The translations under genes were made by a program, and so were the position numbers. The notes below the pieces were generated by a model. The model was not told where the DNA came from. It was given only the letters and a program-made list of their open reading frames with translations, and searched no databases. Of a stretch of 64,000 bases of DNA, positions 58,482 to 64,000 are shown one piece after another. The DNA is from RUG626 sp051866775 (lineage in GTDB: Bacteria; Bacillota; Clostridia; Oscillospirales; Oscillospiraceae), in the NCBI GenBank assembly GCA_051866775.1, contig JBJDXR010000003.1, forward strand, positions 1 to 64,000, in the 5' to 3' direction. Positions within the stretch are counted from its first letter, which is position 1; each line of letters begins with the position of its first letter.

Positions 58482-59702
58482 ATGGACAAAAAACGTAAAC
58501 TCTTTATAAGGATAGTTTGCATAGCTCTTGCAATTATTATGGCGGCCACAGTGCTTGTCGGAATACTTGTATCCGCCTATGCGGCCCCGACACAGAGCGA
58601 TTTGGACGCGCTGGAGCAGCAACACGAGCAGATAGAGCAGCGGATGCAGGACATCCAGTCCCAGATAAACTCCCTTAAGTATGAGCAGTCAGCGGCCATT
58701 GCCAAGAAAGAGGTATTGGACGAGCGTGTGCGGCTTACACAGGATGGGATAGACAATCTCACCGCGCAGATCGAGGAGTATGGAGTGCTCATCGAGGAGA
58801 AGGAGGCTGAGGCCGCCGCTGCGCAGGAGGCGGAGGAGGAGCAGTGGGAGCTTTATAAGATAAGGATGCGTGCCATGGAGGAGAACGGCACCATATCGTA
58901 TTACGCCATAATCTTTGGGGCCAGCGACTTTGCCGATATGCTGTTCCGCATAGACGCGGTGTCCAGCATAATGGAGCATGACGAGCTGCTCTACGAGGAC
59001 CTTGTGGAGGCGCGTCATGCAACTGAGGATGCAAAGACCGACCTTGAAAACACAAGGCAGAGCATGGAGAATACAAAGCTTGAGCTTATCGACCAGCAGG
59101 CTGTCTTGGAGCAGCAGGTCGCGGAGGCTCAGGAGCTTATAAGCGAGATCAATCTGTCCATCGAGGAGCAGCGGGAGCTGTATAACGCGGCCAGCGAGGA
59201 GGAGGACCGCCTCAAGGACGAGATAATGGAGATGGAGGAGGCGCTGAGAAATGCCTCCACAGGAGTTGTTGGAACGGGACAGTTTATCTGGCCTTCGCAG
59301 GCCAGCACCTATATTACAAGTTTGTTTGGCCCGCGTTCCTCGCCTACTGCCGGGGCATCCTCGAACCACAAGGGCATCGATATTGCCGGAAGCGGCGTCT
59401 ACGGGACAAATGTTCTGGCGGCGGATGGCGGCACGGTGCTGACTTCGGCCTACAGCTCGTCCTACGGCAATTACATAACAATAAGCCACGGCAACGGCTA
59501 CACAACGCTTTATGCCCACATGAGCAAGCGCCTGGTCTCAGCCGGGGACACGGTCAGTCAGGGCGATGTGATCGGCCTGGTGGGCTCCACCGGTATATCC
59601 ACGGCCGCCCATCTGCACTTTGAGGTCTGGGAGAGCGGCACCAGAGTTAATCCGCTGAACTTCTTTGATTCATCGACCTACACTATATCACCCAACGCCT
59701 GA
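58482..59702 (+). CDS. FtsEX-associated M23 peptidoglycan hydrolase (EnvC/PcsB-like layout)
   Basis: A 406-residue exported protein. A signal anchor (about residues 8-31) is followed by a long coiled coil (about 35-255) and a C-terminal LytM/M23 domain (about 285-395). The zinc motif is complete: HKGIDIAG (His, Asp) and HLHFEVW (His), so it may be a real endopeptidase, whereas E. coli EnvC is degenerate. Position right after ftsEX fits a hydrolase or activator driven by that complex through the coiled coil; this is inference from layout. GGAGG lies upstream of the ATG. Confidence 0.9.
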   Translation: MDKKRKLFIRIVCIALAIIMAATVLVGILVSAYAAPTQSDLDALEQQHEQIEQRMQDIQSQINSLKYEQSAAIAKKEVLDERVRLTQDGIDNLTAQIEEYGVLIEEKEAEAAAAQEAEEEQWELYKIRMRAMEENGTISYYAIIFGASDFADMLFRIDAVSSIMEHDELLYEDLVEARHATEDAKTDLENTRQSMENTKLELIDQQAVLEQQVAEAQELISEINLSIEEQRELYNAASEEEDRLKDEIMEMEEALRNASTGVVGTGQFIWPSQASTYITSLFGPRSSPTAGASSNHKGIDIAGSGVYGTNVLAADGGTVLTSAYSSSYGNYITISHGNGYTTLYAHMSKRLVSAGDTVSQGDVIGLVGSTGISTAAHLHFEVWESGTRVNPLNFFDSSTYTISPNA

Positions 59703-59717
59703 TAATAAGAGAGCATT

Positions 59718-59754
59718 GCCGGTATGCCACATGCTGCATACCGGCTGCTTTTTT
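59718..59754 (+). terminator. Rho-independent terminator
   Basis: GCCGGTATG pairs with CATACCGGC across a 10-nt loop and is followed by TGCTTTTTT. It ends the ftsE-ftsX-hydrolase operon. Confidence 0.82.
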
Positions 59755-59767
59755 ATCCGGAGGAAGA

Positions 59768-60262
59768 ATGAGAAGAAAAACGAATATCACTATACTTATT
59801 ACCATTTCGGTTATTTATGCTGCGGTCATGCTTTATCTGCTGTTCCTCCAGCGGCTGCATGTGCTGGCTGTACAGGTACGGCCATACTGGGAGAGTGTCC
59901 GGATATCGGTAAATTTTATGCCCTTCCGGACGATAAGACAGCTTGCGGGTATCATTAAAAGCAGCAGCAACAGCTACCTGGTGTGGTTTTCAATTCGCAA
60001 CATTGTGGGAAATATAGTGATGTTTATACCGCTGGGCTTTCTGCTGCCGTGCCTTTTCGCCCGGCAGAGGAGGTTTTTGATGCTTCTTCTGACGGTAGTC
60101 TGCGGGATACTGTGTGTAGAGATAGTTCAGGCGCTGACGCTGTTAGGCTCCGGAGATGTGGACGATCTGATTTTGAATGTGTTTGGCGCTGCCATGGGCT
60201 ACGGCTTCTGGAGCACACCGCCGGTAAAACGGTTTCTTTCCCGGAATGGCTTTCTGCTGTGA
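59768..60262 (+). CDS. VanZ-like membrane protein
   Basis: A 164-residue protein with four to five membrane helices. The VanZ-family features are the RNIVGNIVMFIPLGFLLP segment (about residues 77-94) and the later DVDDLILNVFGAAMGY (about 132-147). VanZ in enterococci raises teicoplanin resistance, but most family members have no known role. GGAGGAAG lies just upstream of the start, and the gene sits only 13 nt after a terminator. Confidence 0.8.
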   Translation: MRRKTNITILITISVIYAAVMLYLLFLQRLHVLAVQVRPYWESVRISVNFMPFRTIRQLAGIIKSSSNSYLVWFSIRNIVGNIVMFIPLGFLLPCLFARQRRFLMLLLTVVCGILCVEIVQALTLLGSGDVDDLILNVFGAAMGYGFWSTPPVKRFLSRNGFLL

Positions 60263-60306
60263 TTTTTGGGCCAAAACACACATATTCTGTCTCGGAGGTG
60301 GTATGT

Positions 60307-61071
60307 GTGCTGGCACTTTTGGAGGCGGAGCCGATCTATGGGAGACGCCGAAGGTGTTTTGAGACCTTCGGAGCGGAGAGTGCCGCCGGTATCAACTGCC
60401 TGCGGCTCACGCTCCATGTTCCGGACCGCTTGGGAGAGAGAAATTTGGAGCGCTGCATTGAGAGGAGCGCAGGGCAGCTCAAGGCCATGCGCGTAAGACA
60501 GCTGGTGTTCAGAAAGGACTTTCCGTATAGGGAGCGGTTTTTGGAGCTGGGGTTTACAGAGTGCGGTCATGATGCGCCGTTAAGGGCGACCGCGGGTGAT
60601 ATCATCTGCCGTGCGGCAAAAAATCACGGAAGTGCATTTTTGTATGCGCCAAGGCCCACCCAGGATGTCTGCCGCGCGCTGAGAAAACTGTGCGGCGGAT
60701 TCAGGTATTTAACTGCCTATGTGCCGGAGGGTCAGACACAGCTTATGGAAATAGCGGAGGAGTATGGAATATCCCTGACAGCGCTGCGCCGGGATGGGGA
60801 GGCACCTTCGGACGCCGCCGTTTTCTTCGGATCCCCAAGGAGGCTTATCACGCTTCCCGGGGGATGCGCTGTGCTTTTTGCAGACGGCAAGCGTGGAGAT
60901 ATGATATACGGCGGCAGGGAGATAAGCAGGATCGTATTCCGCGTTCCCGAAAGATTCAGAGATGAGCTTCCCGCCGGATTTCCGGAGATGCAGCTGATCT
61001 CCGCGGCGCTGTATGGCGGAAAACTGTCTCCTGAGGATATAAAAATTGATTCAGCAGATATGTATGCTTGA
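60307..61071 (+). CDS. Hypothetical protein
   Basis: A 254-residue soluble protein, no signal or membrane segment. The start is taken as GTG 60307, with GGAGGTG 6 nt upstream; the frame is open much further upstream but overlaps the VanZ-like gene. Two domains are suggested: an N-terminal part with the RLGERNLERCIERSAGQLKA helix and a LELGFTECG turn, and a C-terminal part with FFGSPRRLITLPGGCAVLFADG. I do not recognise the family. Its stop codon lies inside the -35 box of greA. Confidence 0.6.
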   Translation: MLALLEAEPIYGRRRRCFETFGAESAAGINCLRLTLHVPDRLGERNLERCIERSAGQLKAMRVRQLVFRKDFPYRERFLELGFTECGHDAPLRATAGDIICRAAKNHGSAFLYAPRPTQDVCRALRKLCGGFRYLTAYVPEGQTQLMEIAEEYGISLTALRRDGEAPSDAAVFFGSPRRLITLPGGCAVLFADGKRGDMIYGGREISRIVFRVPERFRDELPAGFPEMQLISAALYGGKLSPEDIKIDSADMYA

Positions 61072-61096
61072 CAATAGCCCGGAAACTTAATATAAT
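61068..61096 (+). promoter_or_regulatory. Consensus sigma-A promoter of greA-lysS
   Basis: TTGACA (61068-61073), 17 bp, TATAAT (61091-61096); both boxes are perfect. The -35 box contains the stop codon of the preceding gene. Confidence 0.85.
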
Positions 61097-61131
61097 ATTT
61101 TGAATTCATTTAAGCTTAGGAGTGGTCACAA

Positions 61132-61608
61132 ATGGCAGAATCCAATAGATACAGAATGAGCTCAAAACGTCTTGAGGAACTTAAGGAGGAGCTTTTATAC
61201 CTTCAGACTGTTCGTGAAAAAGAGGTCGCTGAGCAGATAAAGGAGGCGAGGTCCTTTGGAGACCTGTCCGAGAACAGCGAATATGATGAGGCTAAGACCG
61301 AGCAGGGTAAGCTGTATTCCAAGATCGCCGAGTATCAGGATCTCATCGAGCATGCCGAGATAGTCGAGGAGAGCGAGGACCAGGACAAGGTCGGTATCGG
61401 CAGTGTAGTAACGGTTAAGGATCTGGGAACAGGAGAGACCCTCAAATATAAGATCGTCGGCAGTCAGGAGGCAAACCCCATGGCCGGGCGTATTTCCGAC
61501 GATTCCCCGTTCGGAAGAGGACTTTTCGGACATGCTGTAAATGAGACGGTGGAGGTTGAGGCGCCCGCAGGTGTGCTCAAGTTCCAGATACTGAACATAG
61601 AGAAATAA
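61132..61608 (+). CDS. greA: Transcription elongation factor GreA
   Basis: Rescues backtracked RNA polymerase by stimulating transcript cleavage. The 158-residue protein has the N-terminal coiled coil with the acidic tip in LSENSEYDEAKTEQ (two acidic residues needed for cleavage, about residues 45-52) and the C-terminal FKBP-like domain ending in SPFGRGLFGHAVNETVEV. It precedes lysS by 19 nt, a common clostridial order. Confidence 0.96.
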   Translation: MAESNRYRMSSKRLEELKEELLYLQTVREKEVAEQIKEARSFGDLSENSEYDEAKTEQGKLYSKIAEYQDLIEHAEIVEESEDQDKVGIGSVVTVKDLGTGETLKYKIVGSQEANPMAGRISDDSPFGRGLFGHAVNETVEVEAPAGVLKFQILNIEK

Positions 61609-61627
61609 GATCAGATTGGAGATTACT

Positions 61628-63124
61628 ATGGCGGAAGAGAATCAAAGCGCCGTGCAGGAGGATATTTCTGAGATCCTAAAGGTGCGCCGCGATAAACTTA
61701 AAGCGCTGCAGGAAGAGGGACGCGACCCTTACGCAGTGACAAAATATACCCGTACGGCATGGTCGGCGGAGATCAAAAACAATTTTGACAGGCTTGAAAA
61801 TCAGACGGTCTCTGTTGCCGGCAGGGTTATGGCAAAGCGCGGCATGGGAAAGGCCATTTTTGCCGATATTCAGGACGACAAGGGCAGACTTCAAATCTAC
61901 GTCCGTTTAGACAGCGTGGGAGCGGAAGCCTTTGCTGATTTTCGTAAGGTGGACATCGGCGATATCGTTGGCGCCGAGGGATATGTTTTCAAGACCAAGA
62001 TGGGAGAGGTATCTGTCCACTGTGAGAAGATAAAGCTCCTGTCAAAGTCTCTTCGCCCGCTGCCGGAGAAATTCCACGGGCTCACTGACAAGGAGACCCG
62101 CTATAGGCAGAGATATGTCGATCTTATCATGAATCCGGAGGTGCGCCGTGCCTTTGATATTCGCAGCGCCTTCGTGAAGCATGTCCGTACATTTTTGGAC
62201 AACCGCGGCTATATGGAGGTTGAGACGCCGGTGCTGAACACCATCAGCGGCGGAGCGACGGCAAGACCCTTCATAACCCACCACAACACGCTGGATATCG
62301 ATATGTATATGCGCATCGCCACGGAGCTGCACTTAAAGCGCCTCATCGTCGGCGGCATAGAGCGCGTATATGAGATAGGCCGTATATTCCGCAACGAAGG
62401 AATGGACACCAGGCACAATCCGGAGTTTACAACTGTTGAGCTTTACGAGTCCTACGCCGATTTTAACGATATGATGGACCTGTTTGAGGAGCTTTTGTCC
62501 TCAGCCGCCGATAAGATCCTCGGCACATATAATGTGACGTGGCAGGGCGAGCAGATCGATTTAACTCCCGGCTGGCGCCGTATGACGATGGCTGAAGCTG
62601 TTAAGGAGTATCTGGGCGTCGACTTTATGGAAATAAACGGCGATGCGGAGGCCGTGGCGGCCGCAAGGTCTGTGGGTGTGGATATGGACGGCGTTGAGCC
62701 TACATGGGGACATGCCCTCTATGAGTGCTTTGATCAGAAGGTTGAGGAGAAGCTTATCCAGCCAACCTTTATAACAATGCACCCGGTGGATGTGTCGCCC
62801 CTTGCCAAGCGCAGCCCGAAGGATCCGCGCCTCACTGAACGCTTTGAGCTTTTCATCTGCCGCAGCGAGATGGGCAACGCCTTCTCCGAGCTTAACGATC
62901 CCATTGACCAGAAGCAGCGCTTTTTAAAGCAGGTGGAGCTACGCGCCAAGGGAGATGACGAGGCCGGCATGATGGATGAGGACTTTATAAACGCCCTCGA
63001 ATACGGCATGCCCCCCACGGGAGGCCTTGGCATCGGCATAGACCGCTGTGTCATGCTTCTCACCGGCAGCGACTCCATAAGGGATGTCATATTGTTCCCC
63101 ACCATGAAGCCCTTAGACTTATAA
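61628..63124 (+). CDS. lysS: Lysyl-tRNA synthetase (class II)
   Basis: Charges tRNA-Lys. The 498-residue enzyme has the N-terminal OB fold (SVAGRVMAKRGMGKAIFADI, about 55-74) and the class II core: motif 1 around VRTFLDNRGYMEVETPVL, motif 2 VYEIGRIFRNEGMDTRHNPEFT in parts, and motif 3 GLGIGIDRCVMLLTGS. ATG 61628 is chosen because GGAG lies 6 nt upstream. No T-box leader is present because the gene is co-transcribed with greA. Confidence 0.96.
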   Translation: MAEENQSAVQEDISEILKVRRDKLKALQEEGRDPYAVTKYTRTAWSAEIKNNFDRLENQTVSVAGRVMAKRGMGKAIFADIQDDKGRLQIYVRLDSVGAEAFADFRKVDIGDIVGAEGYVFKTKMGEVSVHCEKIKLLSKSLRPLPEKFHGLTDKETRYRQRYVDLIMNPEVRRAFDIRSAFVKHVRTFLDNRGYMEVETPVLNTISGGATARPFITHHNTLDIDMYMRIATELHLKRLIVGGIERVYEIGRIFRNEGMDTRHNPEFTTVELYESYADFNDMMDLFEELLSSAADKILGTYNVTWQGEQIDLTPGWRRMTMAEAVKEYLGVDFMEINGDAEAVAAARSVGVDMDGVEPTWGHALYECFDQKVEEKLIQPTFITMHPVDVSPLAKRSPKDPRLTERFELFICRSEMGNAFSELNDPIDQKQRFLKQVELRAKGDDEAGMMDEDFINALEYGMPPTGGLGIGIDRCVMLLTGSDSIRDVILFPTMKPLDL

Positions 63125-63226
63125 AGACTGTTATAGAGTTTTGTAGGGTTTTGTAGAGTATGTCTTTCATTGTCCGTACCACAACGACATACCACATTTT
63201 TTGAAAAGATATAACAAGTTATAACA

Positions 63227-63266
63227 AAAGAAGCCTTTCTGCAATATCGCAGAAAGGCTTCTTTTT
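63227..63266 (+). terminator. Strong Rho-independent terminator of lysS
   Basis: AGAAGCCTTTCTGC pairs perfectly over 14 bp with GCAGAAAGGCTTCT, six-base loop, then TTTTT. Confidence 0.9.
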
Positions 63267-63318
63267 GCTATACTGATGGTCTGACGTCTGGCAAATTATT
63301 ATGAACGGAGAATGTGAC

Positions 63319-63477
63319 ATGAAGAAAGAGATTCCATTTTGGGAGAAATCAAACCTGACCATTGGGGAAGCTGCTGCCTATTTTGGTATCGGAACGCAAA
63401 AGCTGCGGCTTCTGGCATCTGATGAGTGCTGCCCTTTTGTACTTTGGGTAGGGCGAAAATGTTTGATTAAGAAGCAA
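63319..63477 (+). pseudogene. Truncated Tn916-type excisionase-like gene
   Basis: The first 53 codons resemble small excisionases of Tn916-like elements: IPFWEKSNLTIGEAAAYFGI, then IGTQKLRLLAS and a basic strand ending CLIKKQ. Intact relatives continue with a C-terminal helix that is missing. The frame stays open to 63657 by chance, but from 63478 the codons are the antisense of a different fragment. No integrase is in the window. I call it a remnant; the residual peptide might still be made. Confidence 0.55.
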
Positions 63478-63801
63478 TGCTTTAGCAATACAATCACCAT
63501 TCCAGCCATGGGCTTTATAGTTGTGATATATTTCATCGAGAATACGCCGCTAGGACGGGGTGGCGTACCACTGCGTCAGCAGACGCTCGATTTCCTCGGA
63601 CATTCGGGCGTAGGCCATAAGCCTGATGGTTTCGAGGCTTGTCTTTACTTCTGTTAGCAACTGATCCTGCTTCTCGTCCTTTTCATTTTCTTTCTTGTCC
63701 CTGCGGTCAAAGTAACGGTGAACTTTGCCGTGGCGCTGCTGCTGGGGCTGGTATTCGATATGGGTACCTGGGCTTCTGGTACGGCGATGCGATCGCTGGC
63801 G
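63475..63801 (-). pseudogene. Phage/mobile-element gene fragment with an in-frame stop
   Basis: On the minus strand an open stretch (63801-63550) encodes HRYFDRRDKKENEKDEKQ, then SLETIRLMAYARMSEEIERL and QWYATPS, and meets an amber stop at 63552-63550. The same frame then goes on with RRILDEIYHNYKAHGWNGD down to about 63475. The second part resembles the end of small clostridial prophage proteins of the holin region. There is no start codon or membrane N-terminus. It reads as a decayed, truncated gene. The family assignment is weak. Confidence 0.4.
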
Positions 63802-63889
63802 TCACCCCCGCTCTTTATCGGCGGTGTCTATTACCTCACAGGCAGTTGGAAAACAAGAAGATACGTTGTCAGAGAAAATTGACGAGGAA

Positions 63890-63914
63890 AGCCCGCCGGA
63901 TATCCCGGCGGGCT
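63890..63914. terminator. Rho-independent terminator-like hairpin
   Basis: AGCCCGCCGG pairs with CCGGCGGGCT around ATATC-type loop bases and is followed on the plus strand by CTTTATT. It lies 30 nt past the stop of the minus-strand dehydrogenase gene and may serve that gene. Confidence 0.65.
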
Positions 63915-63944
63915 CTTTATTATCGGTATTGAGGAAGACGGCGG

Positions 63945-64000
63945 TTATATGATCTCCGCCCCTCCGTCCACGGTGATGTTGCTGCCGGTGATGAAGCCGG
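63945..64000 (-). CDS. Short-chain dehydrogenase/reductase (C-terminal end only)
   Basis: Only 18 codons and the stop lie inside the window. They read GFITGSNITVDGGAEII, which matches the very end of classical SDR proteins (ITGxxxxVDGG). The rest of the gene, and therefore the substrate, lies beyond the right edge. Confidence 0.7.
   Translation of the reverse strand, partial: GFITGSNITVDGGAEII

Noticed and set aside
61609..61627. T-box or lysine riboswitch upstream of lysS
   Set aside because: Only 19 nt separate greA and lysS, and the greA leader of about 30 nt is too short for a T-box or riboswitch.
63717..63882. Plus-strand hydrophobic frame ending at 63880 (LLLGLVFDMGTW...)
   Set aside because: It has no start with a ribosome binding site and is antisense to the polar phage-like fragment, which better explains the sequence.
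1..64000. CRISPR arrays, rRNA or tRNA genes, and complete insertion sequences
   Set aside because: No regularly spaced repeats, no rRNA segments, no cloverleaf with TTCGA-type arm, and no transposase were found on reading both strands. A short or divergent tRNA could have been missed by eye.

Overview
The window reads as one chromosomal stretch of a low-redox, anaerobic Firmicute of the class Clostridia, most likely the gut-associated Oscillospiraceae/Eubacteriales. The gene content supports this: a ylxM-ffh-rpsP-khpA-rimM-trmD cluster, YqeG, a CD1247-type protein, paired M16 proteins of the YfmF/YfmH type, DUF4349 and DUF4830 proteins, a glycyl radical enzyme with its activase, and consensus sigma-A promoters with 17-bp spacers. 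Coding DNA is GC-rich in most genes, promoters are AT-rich, and starts use ATG, GTG and TTG with strong Shine-Dalgarno sequences. The genus assignment is inference.

Layout. 1-3.7 kb: two divergent ECF sigma factor loci, each followed by a membrane-anchored partner. 3.7-10.1 kb: a GH18-like protein, YqeG phosphatase, M24 peptidase, EF-P, an acidic His/Cys-rich CD1247-type protein, ABC-F ATPase and a YdcF-like protein. 10.3-12.3 kb: a third ECF sigma factor with a beta-propeller-like membrane partner. 12.4-14.5 kb: fucO and an AT-rich patch with a GNAT acetyltransferase. 14.6-19.5 kb (minus strand): the ffh/trmD translation operon ending in an M29 aminopeptidase. 19.6-27 kb: a single cyclic beta-1,2-glucan synthase-like gene of about 2458 codons. 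27-31.2 kb: yfmF, yfmH, lgt and a coiled-coil protein. 31.4-36.9 kb: trmL, then the glycolytic genes pgk-tpiA-gpmI-eno. 36.9-39.5 kb: a complete amino-acid ABC transporter. 39.6-45.8 kb: a DUF4349 lipoprotein, then a two-component system and a FtsX-type ABC exporter on the minus strand. 45.9-49.2 kb: a glycyl radical enzyme and its activase. 49.5-54 kb: prfA-tsaC-coaE, M18 aminopeptidase and a ClpP-like protease. 54-55.5 kb: two minus-strand hypothetical genes. 55.8-61.1 kb: a CdaR-like regulator, ftsE-ftsX-M23 hydrolase, VanZ-like protein and an unknown. 61.1-63.1 kb: greA-lysS. 63.1-64 kb: a scar of mobile-element fragments and the tail of a short-chain dehydrogenase.

How the parts work together. 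Much of the window is housekeeping: translation (EF-P, RF1, RimM, TrmD, S16, SRP, TrmL, TsaC, LysRS), lower glycolysis, and envelope growth (FtsEX plus a LytM hydrolase, Lgt). The adaptive layer is envelope-directed: three sigma/partner pairs, a two-component system beside an ABC exporter, and the large glucan synthase.

The most unusual items are: a promoter-plus-dyad pattern with identical spacing in front of all three ECF sigma genes; a glycyl radical enzyme lacking the usual Cys-x-Glu active site; a GH18-like protein that has lost the acidic motif; a terminator whose 3' arm carries the ribosome binding site of the next gene; and a junction near 63,477 where an excisionase-like fragment and a phage-like fragment meet. 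None of these is proved to be a new system from sequence alone.
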